Below are positions 1-13,397 of a stretch of 64,000 bases of DNA, piece after piece. Each line of letters begins with the position of its first letter. The stretch's first letter is position 1. The stretch is from the NCBI GenBank assembly GCA_936440205.1, contig OW387133.1:49874374-49938373 (forward strand), written 5' to 3'. This DNA is from Lepidonotus clava. Lineage: Eukaryota > Annelida > Polychaeta > Phyllodocida > Polynoidae. The position numbers and the translations under genes are program-made. The notes beneath the pieces were generated by a model. That model made no database searches. It saw nothing but the letters and a program-made list of their open reading frames with translations, and was not told the DNA's origin.

Positions 1-119
1 TTTCGAAAATAATTCGCTACTACTACCCGTACATTCTACCCGTACATTCATTGCACACCCTACACAGTTTTACACAATAGAACCAACATATAATTTTTTA
101 ACACCCACACTCATTACAG

Positions 120-2593
120 GGGACGACGAAGTGTCAGGCCCTGACGACGTGCGTCCTTATCGTAGTTCTGTACACTACTCGGGCCATCTACAATATGGTG
201 GCCGTGGCCAGGCCGCTGAGTGACATGCTCAGCTTTGGCTACGGCTGGATCAACGTCTCCGATCAGGTATTACTCTTAAGATTTACGTTATAGCTTTTTC
301 AATGTAATCACAGTTATGCTTTGCAGCTGTTAATGATGACAGCGTAGGTGTTGATTTTTAAGCAAAATTAATAGGGCCTACACAGGATTTATACGAATTT
401 ATATGTCCTGTAACTAATCTAAAAATTAAGTAAGTAAATGAACAATTTTAAACATTAAATATTAGAATATAACAAAGCTAAATAATTTTAGTTTAATACA
501 ATTTTATTTGCAATAATTGTCAAGGTCACCCTTGGTTATAAACAGACATTTGCGTCGTTAAAACTATAAGTAAAGATAAGCTTCAAAACGTGGAACATAG
601 AGTCAGTGATCTCCAGAACAGCTGTTAAAATTACTCATTGGGAGCAAAGTTTGAATGTAATGTAACCTCCACAGAGAAAAAGACATGAATTATGTATATT
701 CTCCACATGTGACGGAAAGTGATACCGCAATCCGATACCTTAAAACGACAGTTCCTGCGTATTAACCGTATGCATAGAAAACAACCAGTCACCAGTCTGA
801 CAATCATACTTCAAACGTTGAAATAACCGTCGAATCAACACTAAGAGTTGGAAAGTTGATATTAAGTTAGAAACGTTTATTAACCGACATGTTTCGCCCT
901 TTTATATCTTCTTCATGGTTGAATTAATTAAAGTAAAGCCAATTAGAATACTGGACTGTTGCTCACTTTGATCCATGAGCGAACTGGAATCAAGTCTAAT
1001 TAATAGGGGCCAAATATTTTAACTGTAAGAAAGTATCATTTTTATAGTGGGCTTAACACTTAATAAATCTTATTCTTATGAGGGAATTTCAAACTAGAGT
1101 TGCTAAGCAGATTCTGAACGTATTTAGTTTATAAAAGAGCCTGTCTTTTCCCCCACAGGCTGAGATGAATGACCTCCAAGGCTTCGCCTACATTTCATTC
1201 GGCATCGTACTCTTCGTGTGGGAGTTCCTGCCCACCTTCATCGTAGTTCTGTTCTTCAGGGTCCAAAGGCCGCAGACTGGCGACGAGGTAGGACAGTGGC
1301 AACAAGCACAATTTTGAGTTTATTATTTCGCTGTTCTGAGTACAATAATGATAAACGGTCTTCAGAATTTAACATAACGATAAGAGAGATATAAAAATAA
1401 TACATTCTGGTATGCAAAGTAGAGTAAATAAGTAACCTGTACTTATTTTCTTTTGTTAATTTATGTATACTAAAATCGAGATATTTACATAGGTATTTTA
1501 AATCTATATGGAAAGAGACCTCAGTATTGTCATGGTTTGATAAACATTAAATGTTGCCAACGTGTAAATCTACTGTACCTGATATTTGGTATATACTGTA
1601 ATACAGTTGTTCTTTGGTGTTGTGTGTCTTACAGCAGGATATGGGCCGGCTGAACAACGAGAAGTACAACCCGCGGGCCTACTTCTTTGACAACCCGCGG
1701 CGCTACGACAGTGACGACGACCTCTCCATCAGCCGAAGCCTCCAGTCCCGGGGAAGGTGAGTCAAGCCCTTGTGTGGGGACATAATTAATTAAATATATT
1801 TATTTAGTGCGAAAGGAAATTAGATTAATCTACTCTATGTTTGGCGTAGGCTCAAAATCTCGTTTCTGGAAAACATCCAATATATGAAGAGGTCGCAAAA
1901 ATTACAATTTTAAAATTTCATATTTGATCTTCCCCCTGTTTTATTTTTCGCTTTTTAGTTTAGCATGGTCCGGGTAGATAAAAGAATACACATTGGTATA
2001 TGGACGAGAGATGAATAACCTTATACTTGTATGTTTACTGGGACCTAAAAAAATAGTAAAAACAAACTGTCAAACGTTTTACTCCCCTCCATGAACAATG
2101 AACCTTTTGACTCAAAAACAAATTAAGCAAATTCGGATTTGGGAGTAATTGGAAGAACGGCCGTGCCAATATTACATACCCAAATGAAATTTTGAGAAAG
2201 TAATTTCTAAAGAAATCAGATCCTTAACGTCATTCCCTTCATTGTATTCCCAGCCCATATGGCGCCAAATATTATTGTAAATAGTATACAGATCCATGAG
2301 TAGTTCCCATTAATTATATTGATTGTATGCATATATTTACTATTACTGTAATACCTCTAAAAACCAAGGGAAACCTTGAAGATTATTTCCAATAAAACCA
2401 ATAAAAAAAAATTATTTCCAGCCTGTATGAGGGTAACGGCGCGTACTCCATCAACGTGGGTTCGAGCGTGCCCAGTCAGATGGGGAGTTACGCGCACGGC
2501 CTGCCCGGCACCCCGCCCACCATGTTCACCACCACCGGGTCCCTGCCCCACTCGGCCACCATCGAGCCGTCCCAGTACTACGACGGCACCTGA
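120..2593 (+). CDS. GPR137: GPR137-type lysosomal membrane protein, 3' end of gene (partial)
   Basis: Four in-frame exons: 120-266, 1159-1287, 1635-1756 and 2422-2593 (stop TGA 2591-2593), giving 189 codons. The 5' part lies left of the window. Family-typical strings are CQALTTCVLIVVLYTTRAIY (penultimate membrane span), YGWINVSDQ, GIVLFVWEFLPTFIVVLFFRV (last span) and YFFDNPRRYDSDDD at the start of the cytoplasmic tail. These match human GPR137B closely by eye. Known of the family: multi-pass lysosomal membrane proteins, not proven G-protein receptors; GPR137B is linked to Rag/mTORC1 signalling at lysosomes. The tail after the acidic motif is Ser/Gly/Pro-rich and ends QYYDGT. Exon phases agree (0, 0, then a codon split 2+1). 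Which vertebrate paralogue (GPR137, A, B, C) it matches best cannot be settled by eye. Confidence 0.93.
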
Positions 2594-5081
2594 GGGCTGC
2601 TCAGATAGTGTAATATACAGGACAGGTAACATTGGATAAATCGACCCATGTGAGTTTAGAGTAATTGGTTTTCAGCCTATGAAGATATATGTGACTGTGA
2701 GGTTGATTATTTTTCCCGATTTGAAAAGAAATATGTGTCTTGGTCGTGTAAATTTTTGAATTAAAAATACAAGCCCCCCACCCCCACCCGCATCTCAAAC
2801 CTAGAATACTGGAACGCCAACTGTAGGCCCTATGGTTTGGGCGAGCGTAAAATTTTGTTCAGTGTAATGGTCTTGATTGATATAGGAAACGCTGGGTTCA
2901 TTTACGATTACTGCCATAGGTCCCGAAAAACCTTTATAGTTTCATAAGTGAAACCAGTTGTCTCTGGATCACCGAAATCCAATTCATACGTATATAAATG
3001 TGTTGAGATTGAGTATCGTTTAGTCGAGGATTAAGGAACCCCCTATCTGCCATACTAAACTAGTCCCAAATTGAATCCTCCCGATTTGGCTGTACAGTTA
3101 TTAATAGGATGGAATTCCCCGCCTGATCAGCGGCAACTGTTTTGATTTGCATGTCCCATCTAATAGCAATGCATGTTGAAAATCCCTAGTGGTAACAAGG
3201 GAGCCGTCTCGCACAGCCCGTATATTATTACTGTAACCGCCAGGGGCAGGTAGCAAATAAGGTTACCGCAATGTTCACCATAAACATAATGATAAGGCTG
3301 TCCAGAAAAGTGCTGACGTCCTCATTCAAACAGTTAGACAGTGTCTAGTTTCGATTTTGAAACCTAACACACTGATGTTTAATAATAGAATATTTTTGAA
3401 CCGGTCTGATTTACCAGATTACCGATTATTGGCAATTCTATTTCACACGGACTTTACACACCAAACGGGAATATCATAAGACTTAAAGTTCATAACGGCT
3501 GATTTTAATGAAAGATATCCTAGTAAAGAAAGGAGAATGTTTTGAATCAGTCAATTTTTGCTCTGAAATCAGCTGGAGGTTTAGTATATATACTGTTCTA
3601 AAGGAAAAATGCAATAATTGTAATTTTTCATTTTGGGGAGAGATTGAAACCTTCAATAACTCATATATTTATAACTGGGACATCTTATCATATATTTCGC
3701 ACAAAAAAAACTTAACTGAAGCATGGTTTATGGCAGATGAAAAATAAAACACTCTATCGCGGCATCGGTATTCTAAGGATATAGGTCATTTTTCACCGTT
3801 GCATTCTTTAATTATCATAATTCGGACGGTCTCTGACTTAGTCTTTATCTCAGTCGATGTCTTAATCATAAGGCATTACATCATTTGGGATAGAGAACAT
3901 AATCACTTGAAATAGATTAATGACATACCGACCATTTCGTTTCATTTATCCATTGATATCTATAGTTTATTTGGTTCGTTTTGGTCCCACAAAAGGGTTT
4001 ATAAACATAAACCTCATACTTTATCAAGGTTTGTATCTAAAGTATTCATGATAAATACTCGATAATCTGTATTGTGTACTAAAACCGAACATTGGTAATA
4101 CACGTATTAAAGATGAAAGAAAATGATGGTTTTGGCTGATTTAGAACTTATATTTGACATTATCATACATTTCTTCAATTGTGTTGTGCTAATTGTCCCC
4201 ATCAAGTATAGATAAGTGTTGCTAATCAAGAGCAGTATTGTGATCAGTCAGACTTAATTTGCTTGAAAAACATTGTGACAGATTTTGCGAACAGTTTACT
4301 GAAATTAAAAAGTGTTGTACATTATTTAGCTTTGGTATATTCGTTCTTGGCTGTAAACTATCAGTACATTGGATTATTTTTTCCTACTCGGAAAAAGAAC
4401 TCAACTCATTAAGAATATTATAGTGACATTCATATTGTTTATTACGGTCTCATTTTGTTTCATGATAATCTTTACAATAATTCATGTATTATACTGACTA
4501 CATCCAAAGTATGAAAACCTAGGTTTTCTACGAAGCAAATATGAGTGAAAGGTATTATTTCGGTTCGTTCAAGTCTGAGAATCTTAGCTAAATTTTCAGA
4601 TAGAACTAATACTACGTTTAAAATGTGTGTATAGGTGCCGGTCATTTTTCTCACCCGATATTACTATTACCTTGTAACTGGTCACGGTATATCTTTGTTG
4701 GTAGTGATTTTGTCCTTTCACAACTTACATAACAAGGTACACAATACGAACTAATTGCTATAATCTTCAAAACCAAAGAGAAACTAGATCGACAAAGAAG
4801 TTTAAGTTTGCAGAAAGTGATCACTGGTTCTTGCTAATTCCATTTATTAAATAGATTTAGAAGAAGGATGTCCAGGTCTAGGGTCGTTTCTGATGATACT
4901 TGTTTATAATTAAATATGAGGTAAAAAAAAAAAAAGATTCTATGTGATGACAACATCTCTTATAATATTATGTTCATGTTTATATACTAAATTGCATGTC
5001 ATTTGATGAACACCGTGGGACAATAAGGTGATCTACTGAATGTAATATTTCAACTTCATATATTAATCCAATACATTTTAA

Positions 5082-5796
5082 GGTTAGACTATGGTGATGA
5101 GGGACCACTTCGCTGGGCTTCCAAAAATGTAGAATAATCATGTGGATCCTATCTACCTAAATATGTTTTATGTATCATTAGATACCAGTTTAAATAGACT
5201 ATTTCATTATATAAATTATATGATTATGGGTAATAGAATGAAAATAGAAATTAATGGAAAGTGGGAAAATCATGTTTTATACGTATTTTTAAAAAAATGA
5301 AATATCTCAGTTAATAATGAAGGAATACACATAAAATTTCATATGCATGTAGATATTAGTCGTGTTGAGGGAACCGTGTCTCAGAATTTTAATTTAGGGA
5401 CTAGTTTTAATTTTATGAAATCTAGAAAATGAAGTTGTAGAAAATGACAAAAAAATGCAAAAAGTTTCCCGTTTTTTGTCATAAAATCAAAACTAGGGCC
5501 TAAATAAAAAATCTAAGACATGGTTCCCTCCAAACAAATGTTATTGACAATATTACCAAGTTTCAAAATTATAGAAATAATATTAAGTGAGAAATCTTGG
5601 TTCAAAAAATAAAAGTGAAAAAATACAATTTTAATAATTATTTTCTCGAATTTAAACTTATAAATGTAGTCCATTGTGCCATTAGATAGAGAAAAAACAG
5701 AGCTTTTAAATGATATATAGTATGTACGAATATCATCAATAGCCCAGGAGATATGGCAATTTTAGTTAATCTACTGCTCATCACCGTAGTCTAACC
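5082..5796. mobile_element. piggyBac-like non-autonomous element with TTAA target duplication
   Basis: A 715-bp unit flanked by TTAA on both sides (5078-5081 and 5797-5800). Its ends are inverted repeats: GGTTAGACTATGGTGATGAG at the left, and the reverse complement of the right end reads GGTTAGACTACGGTGATGAG (19 of 20). The middle also folds back: GAGGGAACCGTGTCTCAGA near 5368 mirrors TCTAAGACATGGTTCCCTC near 5513. There is no transposase frame. TTAA duplication is the hallmark of piggyBac-superfamily insertion; the family call rests on that alone. Confidence 0.75.
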
Positions 5797-6510
5797 TTAA
5801 GTGGGATACTGCATAGAAAAATGTTTTTTTGAGACGCTGTTGTCGTTGAAAAATGATTATTCGTTTAACTGCATCAGTTCAATAACTTGTTGCGATGCGG
5901 GGGAAAATAAGTTAAAATTGCATTGGAAACATTTATTATCAACATTCGTGCACTCACCTTGTAGAATTCTGTACATTCATGAACCAAGATAATGTTATCT
6001 GTTATCACTGTTCTCTCACTGTAATTGAGCTAAAATTCTGTATGTGGTTATAAAGGCAGGACCTGACCAGCATAAGAAGGAAAAGTACCCGGTATGTGTA
6101 TGATCTGGACCAAGAGAGGGCTTGTGCAATTCTTCATTTATAGTAATTATTTTTGTAGTCTTGTTTTGAAATGTCGCGACAAGTGAACTGAAACTATAGA
6201 CGATATTACAGATAGCACCCGAAGCACATACTATGTATTGCTTTGTAAATTCTTCTATCCCGTCTAGAAATCGCATCTTGTAATAGCACATGCACTTGTA
6301 TATTTTCCATTATAGACACGTTTATTATAATCAATTTGTGGATAAAATGGAAAAATTAAAATATGACCTTGTGACTGTGGTATTACGCAAATAAATAAAG
6401 AACCACTGCAATTCAAGGAGTATCATGTGTTTTTATTTTAGGTTTTATACGACACATCAATTTGTTGGTTTCGATTAATTTGCTAATAACCTAAAGCTCC
6501 ATACCCACTT

Positions 6511-6632
6511 GGCGATTTTGGCCTTTTCAACTGATCGCATGTCAGTATGCCATATTAAAATGAATATGTTTACAATATACCATACTGACGGGTGATCAGA
6601 GTAAAATATGATCGCCAAGGTCAAAATCGTCC
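6511..6632. repeat. Imperfect long hairpin, possibly a small MITE
   Basis: The arm CTGATCGCATGTCAGTATG (left) pairs with CATACTGACGGGTGATCAG (right), and the outer GGCGATTTTGGCC pairs with GGTCAAAATCGTC. The loop is AT-rich. It has no coding potential and no clear target duplication. Confidence 0.5.
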
Positions 6633-7980
6633 GTTAGATTTCATATGCCATTCATTGCGAGGGTCTCCTATTAATTTTAATCTGAGCTCCTTGATTGTTA
6701 CCATCCTCTTCTAAGTTGATATTTTGGAAATGGAAACCTCACAGAACTATTAATAGTGCAAAGGGAAACAATAATTGTACGGCCGACAGATAAAATATTT
6801 TATCTTTCAAACGCATGCAGAATCAAGAGGTCATGTTGATGAGGTCAGCATTAACCTACTTATTTGGTGCTGTATGACCCACCTATCTTTTTCATGTACC
6901 AAACTGCTCTGGTAGCCCCCTCAATATCACGTCAGCTCGTTTTGTGAATCACGAGATTAGAAAAACGTCTTTTTTGAGCAAAACGTTTTCGGGGTGATTT
7001 GCAAGAAATGGAGTGAAGTGGACAAGTTTACAAAGGGTTTTGTTGGTTCGCCATTCTACAAGTATGAGGAATAACCTAGCGCACGAGAAAACCGATCTCC
7101 AATTTGTGGGAGGTCCGAGGCTCTACACCCTGAAAACCTATACGGCAATATCATATTATAATGTGTGAGCAGTGCTGAAGACCAGCCATCCAAACACGAA
7201 CATATCGAAATTAAGAGAAAAAAAGAAAGAAAAACATAACAGATTGTTACAAAAGTTGGCAATAACCACAGACAAAGCAAATGAAAAATTCACATCAAAT
7301 GAGAAAGCTATACATTGGAGAAATTCGCAGCACGATTTCTTTAATATTACATGCGACATTACTTTTGTGGTCTGAAGGTCCTTGCTCTGGTAGCCCCATT
7401 TTTAGTTTAGTAGCATTTCCAAAGAAATACTATAATATTATCTGGGCTGGTAGAGGACGGGTAGAGGATATCAATGAAAAACAACTCGTGCACGTGAGCC
7501 TAGGCCTATTGAAGCATCAATCGTTCTGAGCTGCTCGGAGCATGTGCTCGAGACCTGACGGCTTACAGGTCCAATAATCAGGCCACGTTAATCCGTTTGA
7601 TCCTGCGGATTAACCAGGTGCTTCACGTGGACCTGAGCATGGTCACCTACAGGTGGAGGCCCCTGGATTATTGGTATACCCCATATGAGGGTACCAATCC
7701 CTTCGGACCAATCAGATAGACTGGAACTAGCATGATTTTGACCGGAACTTTCAGGGAAGCCGCATGACATGAAATTGCAATTTTGAGGAAAAATTAAGAA
7801 AAAGGAAGTGATTTTAGTTTAATTGGACGATTTGATGTTCGCGATGGCATTCGAATATAAGTATCCTATTCCTCCAACTGAGAAATTACATGACAACAAC
7901 ATCAAAGCACCTTGGTGCAACCCGCCCGCGACATGGCTAAAATCAATTGGGCTTATTATGAAAACTGTATTTTATATGTA

Positions 7981-8221
7981 GCCTGGTCCCCACTGGGCAA
8001 ACCCATCCCTCAGCGACATTTCAGGGAGCGACAAAGAGGTCTGGCGCCACTTTGGCTGGCGACAAAGCCCGTTTTCAGGGTGCTTGTCGGCCGACAAACA
8101 CCCAAAAATATCAGACATGTTTGTTTTTTGTCGTCCTGAGCGATAAACTTGACATCTGGGACCGACAAAGTACCTTCTTCTGCCGACGACGTTGCTCTCG
8201 CCGGCCCAGTGGGGACCCGGC
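7981..8221. mobile_element. 241-bp terminal-inverted-repeat element (MITE)
   Basis: The left end GCCTGGTCCCCACTGGGC and the reverse complement of the right end GCCGGGTCCCCACTGGGC match at 17 of 18 bases. The interior is GC-richer than its surroundings and repeats a GCGACAAAG/GCCGACAAA motif. The left flank is TA and the right flank TTA, so the target duplication is short or eroded. No protein is encoded; the superfamily is not assigned. Confidence 0.65.
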
Positions 8222-9584
8222 TTAAAGCAGTAACATTGAATATAACAAGGTATGGAGTAAAATAGAAATCATAGAATGGTTTCTAAGAGATTCTTAGAAA
8301 CAACTTAACTAAACATTGCTTTGCACATTACCCCTTTAAATTGTTAAAGGTCAATCATTGAACGTCCAATAAAACCTTAATAAGAGACACGTATAAATGA
8401 ACGTCACCTACTGTCTTCAATTCTACTTTAATTTGATCAACTAGTATTTCTAAGCATAGTTAAAAACACTGACTCAATAATGAGTCTTATTGTGCTGCTG
8501 CGGCCCCATTTTTCTTATTTGTTTTTTTAAACCACATTCATTTTACAATGTTCTTCCATGTAGGTGAGAAAATTGAAATCCACAGCATTACTTTCAACAC
8601 GTATTAGGCCTATATTGGCACTGGCCCAGTCCTACCATTGTATCTTTCAAACATATTCCTGTAGTCGTTCGCATAATTTGGACAACTACAACTTTTAGGC
8701 CCATACCCTTTCAGTTTTCCTAGTTTCTTGATATTAATTATATGACGTGACAACATTACATTACATATAAAAGAAATATCTCCAATCGCTTGGCCAAGTT
8801 GCTAAGGGGACACATATATGGTTCACAATTTGACCTCAAATCCAACAATTTATAATCAAAGCAAAACTACATCAATGCCATTGCAACAATGAAAAGTACA
8901 ACATACTCCAATTAATATTTCATCATTTTATTCCACCAAGCTGAAATATTCAGACGAACTATTCACCAAAATCATCAAAGGGTTCATACTGTAGAATGGC
9001 AACAGCGGAAACGTCAATATGGTACTCTTGCACTACTACCCTACACTGTGGCGCCGGGACAGGCCTGGTCCCCATAGCAGCGTGGTGGGAAGTAGGAAGA
9101 ACTACTTAATCATTGATGGGTTCTGATCCCCCCGGCTTAGCAGCGGCTCACAGCCCGGCCTTGGCTCGCTGGGGCGGGACGGACGGCCACTATTGACCTA
9201 CGGGTGATCAGAGTCGGATACATTATATTAGGGATACACCCAAATGGTCAGCAACATGCCACAAGGAAAAATGAGGATAATTCAAGGACCCATTCTGGAC
9301 GTCCAAGAATGTGTTGTTCGCAACTGCTCGCGGTAAGTCATCGTGGAATCGTTCTTATTGGACTGTACCAAAGGATGAAAGCCTTTTGGGGAGGAGTTAA
9401 TTGTATACACGGACTGGCATTGAGAGGAATTGAGGATAACAATGCTTATATATTACATGCTTATGCTATATCTCTTAAATGTTTGTAACGTATTAGTCAT
9501 TCGACTTGCATAGCCATAAGGTGACTGTCCCAAGGTGCAAGGTTGCAATAATCAAAGGATATGTCAAGAAAATCTTTAGCAATT

Positions 9585-9951
9585 GCTGGGATGCCAACCG
9601 AAAAACATCCATGAAATTTCGTGGGGTGGTTTTAACGGCCACGATGGACAATTCTGCCCAGTTCCAACATTCACGAAATTTCGTTGACATGAAAGTTCGG
9701 TGAAAAACATACTAAAATCATTCACAATAATATATTATAATATGTATCCACCTAAAATACATTTTAATATGTGTCGAACGGACATTGGAACAATTTGGGA
9801 GTGGAGAAAATTGAAAACAATTAAAAGAAAAATCCATGAAATTTCGTGGTGAGTAAAATTCCACAATGGGAAATTGTTCCATCGTGAGTATCTTAACTTT
9901 TCGTGGGTCTTGGCTTTTCGTGAATGTTTTTTTGGTCGGCAACCCTAGCAG
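9585..9951. mobile_element. 367-bp foldback/TIR element with internal ACGAAATTTCGT motifs
   Basis: The left end GCTGGGATGCCAACCGAAAA and the reverse complement of the right end GCTAGGGTTGCCGACCAAAA agree over most positions, and the similarity runs on inward (AACATCCATGAAA versus AACATTCACGAAA). Inside, the palindromic motif CATGAAATTTCGTGG or CACGAAATTTCGT recurs near 9610, 9671 and 9835. Family not assigned. Confidence 0.55.
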
Positions 9952-12446
9952 AAGTATCTCTGATAGATACAGTTTTCCTCCTTTTCCCCCCTCAATGAAT
10001 TAGACTTCGTTTTGATATTCACCAAATTAATTATGTTGCATAGTATTTATGAACGAAGATGATCATCCACCCATTAGAACTTACCTATATAATATTATCA
10101 ATACATAATTCCATTATGTAGGCTTATTGTTTAATTTGTTATGGCGCAGTTTGAGGTAGTCGTCAAGCCCAATTGGAATCTCAAGTGTATGTCCTCTCTA
10201 TTGCTGACTTTCTAACTTTTAATAAAATTATACATAGTTCTATTTTCACACTGCTGACCCTATGCATAATATATTATTATGAAAAGTACTTCCGCGTCTA
10301 ACGTATTGTCCGAGATAACCCGCATAGATTATTGATTTCACGCTTGGACTGCTTCCTCGCGTGTCTTCCTCTGATCGATTGATAGTCCAGCAACCGTGAC
10401 GTTATTAAAACAAAGACCAATCAAGGTCAGAGCTAGCTCCGAAACTGTTTACATCTCAGGTAATTGGGCGGCAATTGGAAAAGTACAATGGGCTAGAATA
10501 GATTGTATCCACGAGCACCAGAAATTTAAAATATTTCTAAAAAAACAAAAACATTTTGGGGTCATGTTATAGGCCTAGGTACATCAATGTAGTTACTGCT
10601 GGTATTGGGGAACGTATGGCTATGTCATTTAGATTCAATTTGGTTGTTGGTATTGAGGTCCCTATATGCATGAGTTGTATCCAGATGAGGCTCATACTTG
10701 TTAACTCAACAAACTTGACAAATGTGTTGTACATGTTTTTGAAAATAGAGAAGATTTGCAAATGAGCCAAGTCCTAACTGGGTATTGCAAATTCATCTTA
10801 TTGAGGGGTATAGATATAGGAGACAGAATCCTATTTCGGCCAAAGCCCTAGTGTCCATATCAAGCTTTCCTGCGCGGAACATCAGGTGCTATTGGCTAAA
10901 GTTTACAAATTGCGATAATGCAACATATCAGTTTCCTAAAGTACTATATTTGTACACGCATGTACATGTGGTTTGGCATGTGGTCATTTATCATAGGATG
11001 TACTAACCATGGTCACGAGAGAAAGTATTTCAGAGAATTAAAGTTATGTCTGAAATAATCTTATGATCATCAAGTCCAGCTCTGAATGATTAACATATGA
11101 GAGACAATTACTTTCATGGCGACAATAGCCACACTTATACGAGGTCAAACGTTGTGTTATCATATTACAATAAAAGTGGACCATAAAGCCCAGACCATCG
11201 ACAAGGCATACATTGTTCTCGGAATTGAATAACCACCTGATTTGCTACCTGGTTACGTGTATTTCAATAGTCTACCCCGGGAAGTATACCGTTATTATTC
11301 ATTTGTCTCCATGGCTCATAATTAAACCAAACGGGCTCAATTGTCAATTAGCGAGTCATTGCTATTCTACTGAACATTTTCGAGTCAGTTAACACGTAGA
11401 TATTAGCAAGTGCGTTTTTGCAAAGAGCATCCCCAAATGTTTAGATGTCCTCGTAATGTTGATAAATGTCACTTTACTGAACGAAATGAATAGGTATAAA
11501 AATTTAAGTACCGTTTCACAATACCGTTTCACAATTTATTTCTCCATACTTTGACAATATACGTCAGCTGTAAATACGACAAAGCCCACTAAAAGGCAGA
11601 AAGTGGAGCTTTCCCAAACTGTCCATTATGTATGTGGATGCCAAGCATATATAGCATTGCTCGTTTTACCATTATTGTTGGGCATGTATGGATTGTTCTG
11701 ACGAGCCACAGGAACCAAACTTACGTAATTCAATAATGGTATTGACTTACAGACTCATACACACCTTCTCCAACAAAGATAACCATTTAGTTTGTTATGT
11801 TGTTACCCTTTTTACCTATCATGCAATAGATGAATAACTGGAACGTTTTTCCGCTAGTTAATCCAGACATCTATAGAATCATATGATCATGTGAACTACC
11901 ACCATCACGAAAACCTAGATATGAGAATTCATTTTTTTCATCACCATAATTGTTTAAAAATTATGCACCGTCAGCGGAATAGGACTTTATTTGCACCAGC
12001 AAAAGGTATAATAATATACGGCGTGTTACCATTACATAAGCCATATAAATTTACACAATTTGGAGAGGGGCATGACCCTGAAGCGAGGACAGTGATTTCT
12101 ATTTTGGCCCCACCAGCTTTCTTTTCCACAAGGACTAATCAAACCAACAGTCAAGAGTTATTAGCTGCTGACTGACATGACAACAGCGTGAATTAGGTGG
12201 GGCGACTGGTGTTTAGGACAGAACGTCAAACCGTCTCTGTTGTCACCCTTTTCCCGCTTGATATACCCAATATATTAACCTAGATATTATGTTACTAATA
12301 CCAAAAAGCCGCATACGTTTTCGTTCTTGTAACACAAGAAACAGGGGGCACACCTGGCACCGGGATCGACGTTTTTCGTACTGCTAGGATTGTGTGTTAA
12401 TTGGCCGACAGAGGAATGGGAAGTCCTAAGGCCAAAAGAAAAAATA

Positions 12447-12776
12447 GTTGTGTTCAGGTGACATAGGTCGAAAAAAATAGGGTAGGTATGTCGAAATCTT
12501 GTTTTATTATTATTATTATTTACTAACCAAAGAGACCCGGGCAGTATTGGAACTAAAAAAAAATCCACTTATCCTCTAAAATCATTTCTGGCATTTAAAA
12601 TACACGCCTTGAGCATTTCTAGCATTTAAAATACATGCCTTGAGCATCTATCTGCTGTTTTATGGTTTTCCATGCTATTTTAGGTCAATTCTTTTGGATT
12701 TTGAAAAAAAAAATTCCTACAAAAATGTTAGGGTAGGGCCACAAATTTAGGGTAGGTAGTGTTACCTGAACACAAC
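12447..12776. mobile_element. 330-bp terminal-inverted-repeat element
   Basis: The ends are GTTGTGTTCAGGTGACA and, read on the other strand, GTTGTGTTCAGGTAACA (16 of 17). GGGTAGGTA lies just inside each arm. The interior holds an ATT microsatellite and a 32-bp tandem duplication (12582-12646). No coding frame. Confidence 0.6.
12582..12646. repeat. Tandem duplication of a 32-bp unit
   Basis: Two head-to-tail copies of a unit beginning CATTTCTGGCATTTAAAATA and ending GCCTTGAG, differing at only two or so positions. It lies inside the inverted-repeat element 12447-12776. Confidence 0.75.
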
Positions 12777-13352
12777 CATTTTTTTTGGTTTTTTGCCTAA
12801 TATCAGATGAAACTAGGGCAGGCCCGAGGTACGGACGATCCCCATGGGTCGTGCGGCCAACCGAGGACGACCCCAAAGCAATCTTCTATATCTTATAGCC
12901 CAAACAAAATACAAAATAATGTTGAAAACCATGAAATTGAGGAGCGGCGGCGCGAGTGAGAAAGCCGCGCGAGTGAGAAAGCCTGCCAATACAGACCTCC
13001 CTCAAAACGTACCGCGCCTCAGCCGCGAGGGTGACAAAACAGTTCTAGGACCAGTTTTGTGTAGGAAGGTAGGGTTTCTGGAGTACGGTGGGGACTTGTC
13101 TATGCACCACTTTTCACAATTTATTTGTCCAGACTTCCGTCCTTTTACCTGTTAGAGGACGTCGCAACTTGCAACTTTTAAACGGTTTGTATAACGAAAT
13201 TATCAGATTGAAATACTCCCTAATTTGGCATTATTACCTTAGTATAATTTCATCATTAGGCCTATACGTCCTTATTATATTTCCTGCAATGGGCCTCATC
13301 ATCTCAATCGTCTCAAATTACAGCAGCGTCAAAATCGGGTTAGAAATAATAT

Positions 13353-13397
13353 TTGTGATTTCGAGATCATTATATTATAATGATCTCGAAATCACAA
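13353..13397. repeat. Perfect 45-bp palindrome
   Basis: Two 22-base arms (TTGTGATTTCGAGATCATTA plus TA, and its exact reverse complement) are separated by one T. It lies about 330 bp upstream of the SLC44-like start codon. Perfect palindromes this long are usually unstable, so this one is either young or maintained. Confidence 0.85.

Noticed and set aside
2376-2639. Open frames on both strands over the last GPR137-like exon
   Set aside because: They are shadows of the true frame, which ends at 2593 and joins the upstream exons in phase.
3508-3747. 79-codon plus frame
   Set aside because: AT-rich, no splice partner, no recognisable composition; looks like chance.
7156-7375. Overlapping frames on both strands
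   Set aside because: Both are AT-rich with no protein-like features or splice context.
7568-7680. Weak inverted repeat GGTCCAATAATCAGG / CCTGGATTATTGG
   Set aside because: Short, gapped arms and no element ends; not convincing as a mobile element.
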